Part shown: positions 54,548 through 63,400 of the stretch, one piece after another | Position numbering within the stretch: the stretch's first letter is position 1 | How the letters are laid out: each line of letters begins with the position of its first letter | Assembly: GCF_024169315.1 (NCBI RefSeq) | Contig: NZ_JALJWR010000001.1 | Coordinates: forward strand, 5,940,501-6,004,500 | Length of the DNA: 64,000 bases | Direction of reading: 5' to 3' | Origin: Pseudomonas migulae | GTDB lineage: Bacteria; Pseudomonadota; Gammaproteobacteria; Pseudomonadales; Pseudomonadaceae | Position numbers and translations under genes: made by a program | The notes under the pieces: generated by a model | The model's database searches: none | Told to the model about the DNA's origin: nothing | What the model saw: the letters and a program-made list of their open reading frames with translations, nothing else

Positions 54548-55711
54548 ATGCACCGCTTCTTCGAACAGCTCAGCTCGCGTATTGCCGCCCCCTTCATCGG
54601 CGAGCGTTCGCGCAACAGCAAGGTCTGGCATTGCCGTTGTGGGCAATCGCTGTTCTTTCGTAACAGCCAGTGCCTGGCGTGTTCGGCGGCGTTGGGTTAT
54701 CAGCCTGAACACAGTCGTTTGTCGTCGCTGCAACCCGGCTTGCAGGCGGACACCTGGATTCTCGACGCCGATCCCGACGCCGGTGTGTTCCGTCGCTGCG
54801 CCAATCTCGATTCCCCGGCCGCGTGCAACTGGCTGTTACCGGCCAACGACCATGATGGGTTGTGTATCGCCTGTAGCCTGAATCGCACCATTCCCGATTT
54901 AACGATTCCTGAAAATCACGAACGCTGGCGCAAGGTCGAGACTGCCAAGCGTCGCCTGGTTGCGCAGTTGGTCAGCCTGGGTTTGCAGGTCATCCCCAAA
55001 ACCGTAGACGAAGAGGCCGGCCTTGCCTTCGATTTCATTGGCGTCGACCTCGAAGGCAAACCACCGACCACCGGCCATGCCAACGGCCTGATCACCCTCG
55101 ATATCAAGGAAGCCGACGACGCCCATCGCGAGCAGGTCCGGGTGCAAATGCACGAACCGTATCGCACATTGCTCGGGCACTTCCGTCATGAAGTCGGGCA
55201 CTATTATTGGGATCGGCTGATCGCTGACAGCCCGTGGCTGGAGCCGTTTCGCAACCTGTTTGGTGACGAGCGCGCGAGTTACGCCGATGCCCTTGATCGC
55301 CATTACCAGCAAGGCGCGCCGCTCGACTGGCAGCAACAGTTCGTCAGCGCCTACGCCACCATGCATCCATGGGAAGACTGGGCGGAAACCTGGGCGCACT
55401 ACCTGCACATGATGGATGCGGTGGACACTGCCCTCGGTTTCGGCATGAGCGCGCGGGAAATGGATTTCGACTACCAGCCCTTTCCGTCCACAACACTCTA
55501 CGATCCGCAGCATCCCGGCGGCGCGGCGTTCCTGTCCTTCGTCAATGCCTGGATCGAGCTGGCCGGCATGCTCAACGAACTGTCGCGCAGCATGGGGCAA
55601 CCGGATTTCTATCCGTTCGTTTTGCCGCCGGCGGTGATCGCCAAGTTGCACTTCATTCACCTGGTGATCCAGCAGGAGGGTGGCAGGGCGGATGAGGTGT
55701 TGGCGCAATAA
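54548..55711 (+). CDS. Putative zinc metallopeptidase with N-terminal zinc ribbon
   Basis: 387 residues. A Cys-rich N-terminus (WHCRCGQSLFF, QCLACSAALGY) looks like a zinc ribbon. The core has HEVGHYYW, a HExxH zinc-peptidase motif, and PWEDWAETWAHYLHMMD, which supplies further ligands. No signal peptide is present. It fits the conserved bacterial family of predicted zinc-binding metallopeptidases without known substrate. It stands alone between the REP and the 4.5S RNA gene. Confidence 0.8.
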   Translation: MHRFFEQLSSRIAAPFIGERSRNSKVWHCRCGQSLFFRNSQCLACSAALGYQPEHSRLSSLQPGLQADTWILDADPDAGVFRRCANLDSPAACNWLLPANDHDGLCIACSLNRTIPDLTIPENHERWRKVETAKRRLVAQLVSLGLQVIPKTVDEEAGLAFDFIGVDLEGKPPTTGHANGLITLDIKEADDAHREQVRVQMHEPYRTLLGHFRHEVGHYYWDRLIADSPWLEPFRNLFGDERASYADALDRHYQQGAPLDWQQQFVSAYATMHPWEDWAETWAHYLHMMDAVDTALGFGMSAREMDFDYQPFPSTTLYDPQHPGGAAFLSFVNAWIELAGMLNELSRSMGQPDFYPFVLPPAVIAKLHFIHLVIQQEGGRADEVLAQ

Positions 55712-55771
55712 GATTTTCAGGCGTATCGCATGTCCTTGAAGCCGTTCATGTTTTTTAATCCACCCGAACGG

Positions 55772-55799
55772 TTGTAACTTCGTCTCAGACAGGTACAAT
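55772..55799 (+). promoter_or_regulatory. Promoter of the 4.5S RNA gene
   Basis: TTGTAA and TACAAT, 16 bases apart, end about 43 bases before the start of the conserved RNA. Confidence 0.65.
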
Positions 55800-55842
55800 G
55801 GCGCGGCTCGCCGTCAGGTGAGCGTCGTTATGGTGATCCCAT

Positions 55843-55940
55843 CGGTCCCCCCGCAACGATTACCCGTGAACCTGGTCAGATCCGGAAGGAAGCAGCCACA
55901 GCGGGAACATTGTGTGCCGGGGTGTGGCTGGTGGGATTGC
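55843..55940 (+). ncRNA. ffs: 4.5S RNA (bacterial small signal recognition particle RNA)
   Basis: About 98 bases. The conserved apical part GGTCAGATCCGGAAGGAAGC, with the Ffh-binding symmetrical and asymmetrical loops, is followed by GCAGCC. The two ends (CGGTCCCCCCGC.. and ..GGTGGGATTGCC) pair into a long hairpin. It joins Ffh to target membrane proteins to the Sec translocon. This gene fills part of the gap 55712-56122. Confidence 0.95.
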
Positions 55941-56059
55941 CTCCATAACGCCTCGCGAGCCTTCTCTCGCGTTATTCATCAAAAAATACCGTCTTGTTGC
56001 TCTGCCATGGATTTCGTCCAGGGTGGATTTTCGTCGTTTCCGTTTTTGAAAACGAGCGC

Positions 56060-56111
56060 AAAAAAAAGGAGGCCGACCTGTCGAACCACGACAAGTCGGC
56101 CTCCTTTTTTT
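56060..56111. terminator. Bidirectional intrinsic terminator between ffs and the XRE gene
   Basis: GGAGGCCGAC.TGTCG and CGACA.GTCGGCCTCC pair with one C-A mismatch around a 5-base loop, flanked by seven or more A and seven T. It can end transcripts from both sides. Confidence 0.92.
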
Positions 56112-56122
56112 CATTTCCGCCA

Positions 56123-56437
56123 CTAAGGCTTGGACAAGGCCTGGTCAACCGCTGCAATCAGCTTTCCCAGATCCTTTGGGGTGGCTTTATGTATGACTGC
56201 GAACAGGTACGCCCGCTGTTCATCTTCGTCGCCCAAATCGGCGAAAAAGGCTTTCAGCTTCACGCCCAGCACATCGGCAAGCAGGAACAGAGCTTCCACG
56301 CTGGGGGTGTAGGTGCCGGTTTCAAAGCGACTGATGGTTTTGGGGTCAAAACCGGTTTTTTCGCCAAGTTCAGCCTGAGTAAGCCCCGCGACCTTGCGGT
56401 AACGCCGGATGGCTGAACCCAAACTTGAAATTTGCAT
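56123..56437 (-). CDS. XRE-family helix-turn-helix regulator
   Basis: 104 residues with an N-terminal Cro/CI helix-turn-helix (YRKVAGLTQAELGEKTGFDP, TISRFETGTYTPSVEAL) and a short C-terminal tail (FADLGDEDEQRAYLFAV). No toxin partner or phage gene is next to it. Function unknown; it may be a stand-alone repressor. Confidence 0.85.
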   Translation of the reverse strand: MQISSLGSAIRRYRKVAGLTQAELGEKTGFDPKTISRFETGTYTPSVEALFLLADVLGVKLKAFFADLGDEDEQRAYLFAVIHKATPKDLGKLIAAVDQALSKP

Positions 56438-56853
56438 CGCTCAATTCCCATTTAGAATCAAGAACTTAACGATAGATTTTTGCATTAGACAACCGCATGA
56501 TCCATCACCTTGCTTTGCAAAATGTGATGCATTTCGTAGAATCGCCGATCCAAAGGGATATTCGGTGATCCGTTTTCGGAAGTCAGGCTGATATGGAAGA
56601 GCCAGCATTGCGCTCCCCGAACAGTGTGCGGGGTGCTGAATCGGCCCTGGAGCCTTGCAAAATGTTACCGAAATCGTTGTTGCTGCCTTTTACCAGGGTC
56701 TTTTGAGCCTAGTTGATCTTCGGCTGCCAATGGGCCATCAATCGCTGTAAATGGAGTGATCACGTGGCTCTGCGCAGTACGATTCAAAACATCTCTTCCG
56801 GGCATTGTGCGCTGGTCGAGCGGTACCACCGCTAGCGACAGTGAGCGTGACTC
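56438..56853. other. Gene-free stretch between the XRE and PAS-GGDEF-EAL genes
   Basis: 416 bases, clearly AT-richer than the neighbours in its first 150 bases. It contains a palindrome-like AAATG-TGATG-CATTT near 56520 and several in-frame stops just before the next gene. I see no RNA gene, REP or supported reading frame. Confidence 0.5.
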
Positions 56854-58554
56854 ATGGATGAGAAATACCGCAGGGCCGTTGATGCCGCCGCGATTTTTTC
56901 CGAGACCGATCTGACCGGCCGGATTACCTACGTCAATGATCAGTTTTGCGCCGTGTCCGGCTACAGCCGCGACGAACTGCTCGGGCAGAACCATCGCCTG
57001 CTCAACTCCGGCCTGCACTCCGCCGATTTCTTCGCCGGGATGTGGCGCACCATCGCGTTGGGCAATGTCTGGAAGGGCGAGATCTGCAATCGCGCCAAGG
57101 ATGGCCGTCTGTATTGGGTCGAAAGCACCCTGGTGCCGGTGCTGGATGACGCCACCGGGCGGATTCACCGTTACCTGGCGATTCGATTCGACATCAGCGA
57201 AAAACGCCAATTGCTGCACTCCTTGCAATGGCGGGTCGGCCATGACGTGCTGACCGGACTGCCCAACCGCGCGTTTCTCTCGGATCTGCTGGATCAGGCA
57301 CTGGCCTTTTCCCGTGAGGAAAGTATTCCGCTGGCGGTGTGCATGCTCGACCTCGACGGCTTCAAGGCGGTCAACGACGGCTACGGGCATGCCAGTGGCG
57401 ATCTTCTTTTGGTGGAGGTGGCCAAGCGTCTGCGCGACATCGTTCGCGGTGAGGACGTGGTGGCGCGGCTGGCCGGTGACGAGTTCGTGCTGGTGTTGCG
57501 TTATGTGCGGGATGTGCCGGAACTGCGCGCGGCACTGAACCGGGTGTTAGGGGCGATTTCCGCGCCGTACGAGTTGCAGGGCAAGGCGCTGAATGTCTAT
57601 GCCAGCATCGGCGTCACGCTGTTTCCCCACGACAGCGAAGACGCCGAAACCTTGTTGCGTCACGCCGATCAGGCCATGTACGTGGCCAAACAGAGCGGGC
57701 GCAATCGTTTTCATTTGTTCGATGTGTTCCGGGATCGGGAGGTCAAGGCCACTCACCAGACCGTCGAGCGGGTACGTCAGGCGCTGGTCGCCGGTGAGTT
57801 GCGCCTGTATTTCCAGCCCAAGGTCAATATGCGTCACGGTGTTGTCGTCGGCTTCGAGGCGCTGTTGCGCTGGGAGCACCCGCAAAACGGCACGGTGCCG
57901 GCCCGGGAGTTTCTGCCGCTGGTGGAGGAAACGGACCTGATCATCGACATCGGTGAATGGGTGATGGATCAGGTGTTGTTGCAGTTGGACCGTTGGCAGC
58001 AAGCGGGGCAGGTTTGGCCGATCAGCGTCAACATTGCCGCCCGGCATTTTCAGCGGGCGGATTTCGTCGACCGCCTCAGGCAGGTGCTTGCCCGGCACGC
58101 CCGGGTCGCGCCGCAGATGCTCGACCTGGAAATCGTCGAGTCGGTGGCCATCGAGAACATCCAGCATGTCAGCGCCTGCCTGCAGGCCTGTCAGGCACTC
58201 GGGGTGCAGTTTTCATTGGGCGACTTTGGCACCGGGTATTCTTCGCTGAGTTATCTGAAGCGCTTGCGCACCCAGACCATCAAGATCGACAAGTCGTTTA
58301 TCCGCGACATACTGCATGATCACGATGACCTGGCCCTGACCACGGCAGTCATCGGCCTGGCCCGAGCGTTTGGCCGACAGGTGATCGCCGAGGGACTGGA
58401 AAGCATCGAGCACGGCGAGCTGCTGTTGCAGCTGGGGTGCGACGTTGCCCAAGGCTATTTCATCGCCCAACCGATGCCGGCGGAGGAGGTGCCGGGCTGG
58501 GTCGAAGGGTTTGTCGTGCCGCGGCAATGGCGGGAGCTCGATCAAACAGCCTGA
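56854..58554 (+). CDS. PAS-GGDEF-EAL cyclic di-GMP protein
   Basis: 566 residues: a PAS domain (about 5-120), GGDEF (about 125-285) and EAL (about 300-550), with no membrane segment. The GGDEF motif reads AGDEF (VARLAGDEFVLVL), with an RxxD site (RGED) five residues before. The EAL motif is intact (FEALLRW), with conserved SVNIAARHF, LEIVESV, KIDKSF and Gln in DVAQGYF. The usual DDFGTGYSSL reads GDFGTGYSSL. It is probably a phosphodiesterase with an altered cyclase half. A stop codon directly before Met limits the start. Confidence 0.92.
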   Translation: MDEKYRRAVDAAAIFSETDLTGRITYVNDQFCAVSGYSRDELLGQNHRLLNSGLHSADFFAGMWRTIALGNVWKGEICNRAKDGRLYWVESTLVPVLDDATGRIHRYLAIRFDISEKRQLLHSLQWRVGHDVLTGLPNRAFLSDLLDQALAFSREESIPLAVCMLDLDGFKAVNDGYGHASGDLLLVEVAKRLRDIVRGEDVVARLAGDEFVLVLRYVRDVPELRAALNRVLGAISAPYELQGKALNVYASIGVTLFPHDSEDAETLLRHADQAMYVAKQSGRNRFHLFDVFRDREVKATHQTVERVRQALVAGELRLYFQPKVNMRHGVVVGFEALLRWEHPQNGTVPAREFLPLVEETDLIIDIGEWVMDQVLLQLDRWQQAGQVWPISVNIAARHFQRADFVDRLRQVLARHARVAPQMLDLEIVESVAIENIQHVSACLQACQALGVQFSLGDFGTGYSSLSYLKRLRTQTIKIDKSFIRDILHDHDDLALTTAVIGLARAFGRQVIAEGLESIEHGELLLQLGCDVAQGYFIAQPMPAEEVPGWVEGFVVPRQWRELDQTA

Positions 58555-58582
58555 CCTTGTTTGTCGGGTATATGAAGATCAA

Positions 58583-58674
58583 GTGTGGGAGCGGGCTTGC
58601 TCGCGAAGGCGTCTTAACATTCAACATCAATGTTGACTGTCAAGACGCCTTCGCGAGCAAGCCCGCTCCCACAG
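58583..58674. repeat. REP doublet, family 1, near-perfect long palindrome
   Basis: GTGTGGGAGCGGGCTTGCTC and GAGCAAGCCCGCTCCCACAG in inverted orientation. Here the inner arms also pair (GCGAAGGCGTCTT/AAGACGCCTTCGC), giving a hairpin of about 35 base pairs. It lies between convergent genes. Confidence 0.9.
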
Positions 58675-58676
58675 GT

Positions 58677-59414
58677 TTACGGTTTCCCGACATAAAGCCG
58701 GATAATGTCATCGATCTCCCCGGACATTTTCATCCTCAGCAGCGTACGCAGAATTCGCTGCACCGGCACTTTCGGATCGTTGCGCACATAGCAGCCGACA
58801 CTCTGCTCCTGCAACACCGCCACGCCTTGCAGTTGCCCCTCAGGCAGCAAGCGTTGATTGAACCAGTCCAGCGTCCACTGATTGCTCACGGCGTAGCGAT
58901 AACGTCCCGCCAGAAGCTTGTCCAGCACCTGGTCCTGGTTGCGCGCGTCTTCGCGCAGCAGGCGGCTGGCGTCGAACAGCGGTTGCAGGGTCGGGTAGCT
59001 GTAACCGGCCACCGTACCGATGGCTTGTCGCGGCAGGTTTTCCGGGTTAATCGCGATTTCCGGTTGTCGCCGGCTGATCAGCAGGTCGGGCTGAGTCCAG
59101 AGCGGAATGCTCCAGAGGTAGTCCCCGGACTGATTCGGCAGCCACGACTGCGAGGCATAGCAGCGGACATCGACCTCGCCGTGTTCCATCGCGGCTTGCA
59201 CCCGCGCCCGGGGCAATACGTGAAATTCGGCCGGAACGCCGACCTGGGTGGCGAGGCTGACCATCACGTCATGCAGGATGCCCTGGGTTGGCCGGCCGCG
59301 CTCCAGTTGCACCATCGGCATCGCCCAACTGTCGGGCACCACGAAGCGCAACGGCGCTTCGGCAGCCGCGACGCTCAGACTCATCAACAGCAGTGCCCCC
59401 AAGGCCAGCCGCAT
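58677..59414 (-). CDS. Periplasmic solute-binding protein, amino-acid-binding (SBP_bac_3) type
   Basis: 245 residues from the ATG at 59414. The signal peptide is MRLALGALLLMSLSVAAAEA. The fold resembles family 3 solute-binding proteins (RPTQGILHDVMVSLATQVG, GEVDVRCYASQSWLP, AIGTVAGYSYPTLQPLFD). There is no ABC permease or ATPase gene next to it, so it may be an orphan sensor or uptake component. The upstream in-frame Met at 59498 would bury the signal peptide and is rejected. Confidence 0.85.
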   Translation of the reverse strand: MRLALGALLLMSLSVAAAEAPLRFVVPDSWAMPMVQLERGRPTQGILHDVMVSLATQVGVPAEFHVLPRARVQAAMEHGEVDVRCYASQSWLPNQSGDYLWSIPLWTQPDLLISRRQPEIAINPENLPRQAIGTVAGYSYPTLQPLFDASRLLREDARNQDQVLDKLLAGRYRYAVSNQWTLDWFNQRLLPEGQLQGVAVLQEQSVGCYVRNDPKVPVQRILRTLLRMKMSGEIDDIIRLYVGKP

Positions 59415-59556
59415 AAACGCTCCGGTACTGATGAAACCCGAGCCGATAAAAGCCCCAAAGTGCATCTTAGCCAGATTAGACGAGCGCGCCGGATGCAATT
59501 TTGGCCTTGCTCCGCTAGCATTAGCCGCTTGTGTTCCTTCGTGGCGACGGTTTTCG

Positions 59557-61632
59557 ATGAGTTATCAGGTTCTTGCACGTAAATGGCGTCCGCGCTCGTT
59601 CCGCGAAATGGTCGGCCAGACCCATGTGCTCAAGGCTCTGATCAATGCCTTGGACAGCCAGCGGCTGCACCACGCCTACCTGTTTACCGGGACGCGCGGG
59701 GTCGGCAAGACCACCATCGCGCGGATCATCGCCAAATGCCTGAACTGTGAAACAGGTATCACTTCGACGCCCTGTGGCGAGTGTTCGGTGTGCCGTGAGA
59801 TCGATGAAGGCCGCTTCGTCGACCTGATCGAGATCGACGCCGCGAGCCGGACCAAGGTCGAGGACACCCGCGAACTGCTCGACAACGTGCAGTACGCGCC
59901 GAGTCGCGGGCGCTTCAAGGTCTACCTGATCGACGAAGTGCACATGCTCTCCAGCCATTCCTTCAATGCGCTGCTGAAAACCCTCGAAGAGCCGCCGCCC
60001 TACGTTAAATTCATTCTGGCGACGACTGACCCGCAGAAACTTCCTGCAACTATTCTTTCGCGGTGCCTGCAGTTCTCGTTGAAGAACATGACCCCGGAAC
60101 GTGTGGTCGAGCATTTGACCCACGTGCTGGGCGTCGAGAACGTGCCGTTCGAAGACGACGCGCTGTGGCTGCTGGGCCGCGCCGCCGATGGTTCGATGCG
60201 CGACGCCATGAGCCTGACCGATCAGGCGATTGCCTTCGGTGAAGGCAAAGTCATGGCCGCCGACGTGCGGGCCATGCTCGGGACGCTGGATCACGGCCAG
60301 GTTTATGACGTTCTGCATGCGCTGATCGAAGGTGACGCCAAGGCGTTGCTCGAAGCCGTGCGTCATCTGGCCGAACAAGGCCCGGACTGGAACGGCGTGC
60401 TCTCGGAAATTCTTAACGTGCTGCACCGTGTCGCCATCGCCCAGGCCTTGCCTGAAGGCGTCGACAACGGCCACGGCGACCGTGACCGGGTTTTGGCGCT
60501 GGCCCAGGCCTTGCCGGCCGAAGACGTGCAGTTCTACTACCAGATGGGCCTGATCGGCCGCCGCGATCTGCCGCTGGCGCCGGATCCGCGTGGTGGCTTT
60601 GAAATGGTCCTGCTGCGAATGCTGGCGTTCCGCCCCGCAGACACTGAAGACGCCCCGAGGCAACCGCTAAAGCCAGTGGGGATCAGCCAGGCCACAGTTG
60701 ATTCCGCAAATTCAGTGGCTGCCGCGCCGGTTGTTGCGCCGGTAGTCGCTGCGGCAGTTGCACCCGTCGCTGCGGTTGTTGCTCCAGTTCCCGCACCCGT
60801 GCCTGAGCCGGTCGCGCCCGTTGTCGTGCCTGAACCGGTTGTCGTGCCCGAGCCCGTCGCGGTTGAAGTTGTCGTCGATCTGCCGTGGAACGACCCGGTA
60901 GAGCCTGAAGTCGTCCAGCAGCCAGCCGTCGAGCCGGTGCTGGAAACCGCCAGTGAACAACCCGAATTGCCGCCGATGCCGTTGCCGACGCCTGACAGCG
61001 TTGTGCCGGACGCGCCGGAATGGGCCGCTGCGCCCATCCCGGAACCGTCCGTAGCCGACGTCGACGCCGCGACACCGGGCATCGACCCCGACGACGAGCC
61101 GCCGCTGGATGAGGATTACATCGAGCCGGACATGGATTCGTCCTACAGTTACCTTGACGAACTGGCCAGCGAACATACCGCCGAGCCAGCGCCGGAGCCC
61201 GAGCCTGAACCGGCCGCCATGCCCGCCACAGGGCTGGCCCTGCAATGGCTGGAGCTGTTCCCGAAACTGCCGATTTCCGGCATGACCGGCAGCATCGCCG
61301 CCAACTGCACGCTGATCTCCGTCGAGGGCGACCATTGGCTGATGCACCTGGACCCGGCCCACAGCGCCTTGTTCAACGCGACCCAGCAGCGTCGTCTAAA
61401 CGATGCGTTGAACCAGTTTCACGGGCGCACGTTGACCCTGAGCATGGAGCTGATCAAGCCTGAGCAGGAAACCCCGGCCCAGGCCTCATTCCGGCGCCGC
61501 GCAAACCGTCAGCGCGAGGCGGAGGAGTCGATCCACGGTGATCCGTTCATCCAGCAAATGATGCAGCAGTTCGGTGCGGTGGTCCGTAACGATACTATTG
61601 AACCTGTCGAAGCCCTGGTCAGTCAGGGCTAA
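59557..61632 (+). CDS. dnaX: DNA polymerase III subunit gamma/tau
   Basis: 691 residues from ATG 59557. AAA+ clamp-loader domain with Walker A GTRGVGKTT, zinc module (CLNCETGI...CGECSVC), Walker B IDEVHML and sensor TTDPQKLPATILSRC. A linker of Val, Ala and Pro repeats (about 390-470) joins the C-terminal tau domain. No A-rich slippery sequence like the E. coli one is visible, so a shorter gamma form by frameshifting is not predicted. It forms an operon-like group with ybaB and recR. Confidence 0.97.
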   Translation: MSYQVLARKWRPRSFREMVGQTHVLKALINALDSQRLHHAYLFTGTRGVGKTTIARIIAKCLNCETGITSTPCGECSVCREIDEGRFVDLIEIDAASRTKVEDTRELLDNVQYAPSRGRFKVYLIDEVHMLSSHSFNALLKTLEEPPPYVKFILATTDPQKLPATILSRCLQFSLKNMTPERVVEHLTHVLGVENVPFEDDALWLLGRAADGSMRDAMSLTDQAIAFGEGKVMAADVRAMLGTLDHGQVYDVLHALIEGDAKALLEAVRHLAEQGPDWNGVLSEILNVLHRVAIAQALPEGVDNGHGDRDRVLALAQALPAEDVQFYYQMGLIGRRDLPLAPDPRGGFEMVLLRMLAFRPADTEDAPRQPLKPVGISQATVDSANSVAAAPVVAPVVAAAVAPVAAVVAPVPAPVPEPVAPVVVPEPVVVPEPVAVEVVVDLPWNDPVEPEVVQQPAVEPVLETASEQPELPPMPLPTPDSVVPDAPEWAAAPIPEPSVADVDAATPGIDPDDEPPLDEDYIEPDMDSSYSYLDELASEHTAEPAPEPEPEPAAMPATGLALQWLELFPKLPISGMTGSIAANCTLISVEGDHWLMHLDPAHSALFNATQQRRLNDALNQFHGRTLTLSMELIKPEQETPAQASFRRRANRQREAEESIHGDPFIQQMMQQFGAVVRNDTIEPVEALVSQG

Positions 61633-61698
61633 TAACTGAAGGCGTTCGGCCGCACGGGCCGGGCGCTGTTTTTATCCAAGTACTTTGAGGTGATTCCC

Positions 61699-62037
61699 AT
61701 GATGAAAGGTGGCATGGCCGGCCTGATGAAGCAGGCACAGCAGATGCAGGAAAAAATGGCCAAGATGCAGGAAGAACTGGCCAACGCTGAAGTCACCGGC
61801 AAGGCCGGTGGCGATATGGTCACCGTGGTGATGACCGGTCGTCACGACGTTAAAAGCGTGACTATTGACCCAAGCCTGGTCGAAGGTCTGAGCGAAGACG
61901 ACAAAGAGATGCTCGAAGCGGTTGTCGCCGCCGCCGTCAACGACGCCGTGCGCAAGATCGAAGCCAACAGCCAGGACAAAATGTCCGGCATGACCGCTGG
62001 CATGCAATTGCCACCGGGCATGAAGCTGCCATTCTGA
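61699..62037 (+). CDS. ybaB: YbaB/EbfC nucleoid-associated protein
   Basis: 112 residues from ATG 61699, with GAGG 8 bases before. It starts [20 protein letters not shown] and has the YbaB fold ([20 protein letters not shown]). It is a dimeric DNA-binding protein usually encoded between dnaX and recR, as here. An in-frame GTG at 61690 is less likely. Confidence 0.95.
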   Translation: MMKGGMAGLMKQAQQMQEKMAKMQEELANAEVTGKAGGDMVTVVMTGRHDVKSVTIDPSLVEGLSEDDKEMLEAVVAAAVNDAVRKIEANSQDKMSGMTAGMQLPPGMKLPF

Positions 62038-62065
62038 TTCGCCAAAGCGCGTCGGATGAGCTACA

Positions 62066-62098
62066 AAAAAATGCCAGGCATTGCGCCTGGCATTTTTG
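62066..62098. terminator. Intrinsic terminator after ybaB
   Basis: ATGCCAGGC/GCCTGGCAT stem with a 4-base loop, flanked by A and T runs, 28 bases after the stop. It separates ybaB from the downstream oxidoreductase gene. Confidence 0.9.
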
Positions 62099-62133
62099 TT
62101 TCTGTCTGGTGGAGATGAAGTGCCTGTGAGGCC

Positions 62134-62203
62134 GCTTTCGCGGGCAAGCCTCGTTCCTACAGAGAATGTGATCCCCTGTAGGAGCGAGGCTTGCCCGCGA
62201 AGA
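62134..62203. repeat. REP doublet, family 1 variant
   Basis: CTTTCGCGGGCAAGCCTCGT and AGCGAGGCTTGCCCGCGAAG in inverted orientation, between ybaB and the oxidoreductase gene. Confidence 0.86.
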
Positions 62204-62300
62204 AGTCGACGCGGTCCCGGACAGAAACATCGAACGCGACACCGCCACAACGGTCTGCTCCCCTATACCGCCGAATTCATCGATCAAAGGAGACGCTCAC

Positions 62301-63335
62301 ATGCCTGAAGCATTGACCCTCAACCAACGTATCGTCCTGGCGTCCCGCCCGGTTGGCGCGCCGACGCCAGAGAATTTCCGCCTGGAAAGGGAAGCGCTGC
62401 CGGACCTGGCCGACGGTCAGGTACTGCTCAAGACCCTTTACCTGTCACTGGACCCTTACATGCGCGGGCGCATGAGCGACGCTCCGTCCTACGCGGCGCC
62501 GGTAGAAATCGACGAGGTGATGACCGGTGGCGCTGTCAGCCGGGTCGAGCGTTCGATGAATCCCAAGTTTCATGAAGGTGATCTGGTCGTGGGTGCCACC
62601 GGGTGGCAGAGCCACAGCATCAGCGACGGTCGCAACATCATTCCGGTGCCGTCCGGGTTGCCGAGCCCGTCGATGGCACTGGGCGTGCTCGGCATGCCCG
62701 GGATGACCGCCTACATGGGCCTGATGGACATCGGCCAACCGCAGTCCGGCGAAACCCTGGTCGTCGCTGCGGCGTCCGGCGCCGTGGGTTCGGTGGTCGG
62801 CCAGGTGGCGAAAATCAAGGGCCTGCGGGTGGTCGGTGTGGCGGGCGGCGCGGACAAGTGCCGTTATGTGGTCGATGAGTTGGGCTTCGATGCCTGCATC
62901 GATCACAAAAGCCCGAATTTCGCCGAGGAACTGGCGCTGGCGTGTCCCCAGGGCATCGACATCTACTACGAGAACGTCGGTGGCAAGGTATTCGACGCGG
63001 TGGTGCCGTTGCTCAATCCCAAGGCCCGTATTCCGCTCTGCGGTTTGATCGCGTCGTACAACGCACACGAAGCCCCCACCGGCCCGGATCGCCTGCCGCA
63101 ATTGCAGCGCACGTTGTTGACCAAGCGTGTGCGCATCCAGGGTTTCATCGTGTTTGATGACTACGGTGATCGTCAGCCGGAGTTTGTCAGCGCCATGGCA
63201 CCGTGGGTGCGCGACGGCAAGGTGAAGTTCCGGGAAGACGTGGTCGATGGTCTGGAGAATGCACCCGAGGCGTTCATCGGTCTGCTGGAAGGACGCAACT
63301 TCGGCAAACTGGTGGTGCGGGTCGCTCAGGACTGA
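62301..63335 (+). CDS. NADP-dependent zinc-free MDR oxidoreductase (CurA/YncB type)
   Basis: 344 residues. An N-terminal GroES-like domain (LYLSLDPYMRGRMSD is characteristic of the CurA/leukotriene B4 dehydrogenase group) is followed by a Rossmann domain with VAAASGAVGSVVGQVAKIKG and IDIYYENVGGKVFD. No zinc-binding cysteines. Such enzymes reduce alpha,beta-unsaturated ketones or aldehydes. It is inserted between ybaB and recR, which are usually adjacent. Confidence 0.92.
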   Translation: MPEALTLNQRIVLASRPVGAPTPENFRLEREALPDLADGQVLLKTLYLSLDPYMRGRMSDAPSYAAPVEIDEVMTGGAVSRVERSMNPKFHEGDLVVGATGWQSHSISDGRNIIPVPSGLPSPSMALGVLGMPGMTAYMGLMDIGQPQSGETLVVAAASGAVGSVVGQVAKIKGLRVVGVAGGADKCRYVVDELGFDACIDHKSPNFAEELALACPQGIDIYYENVGGKVFDAVVPLLNPKARIPLCGLIASYNAHEAPTGPDRLPQLQRTLLTKRVRIQGFIVFDDYGDRQPEFVSAMAPWVRDGKVKFREDVVDGLENAPEAFIGLLEGRNFGKLVVRVAQD

Positions 63336-63400
63336 ATAATTGACGCTCATTCGAGGCGCGGGTATAAACCGCGTCTCGTTGTTTTGTCGGACGTTTCCCC

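Noticed and set aside
56123..56437. Toxin-antitoxin pair with the XRE gene as antitoxin
   Set aside because: No second small gene lies next to it: one side is a bidirectional terminator and the other a 416-base stretch without a supported frame.
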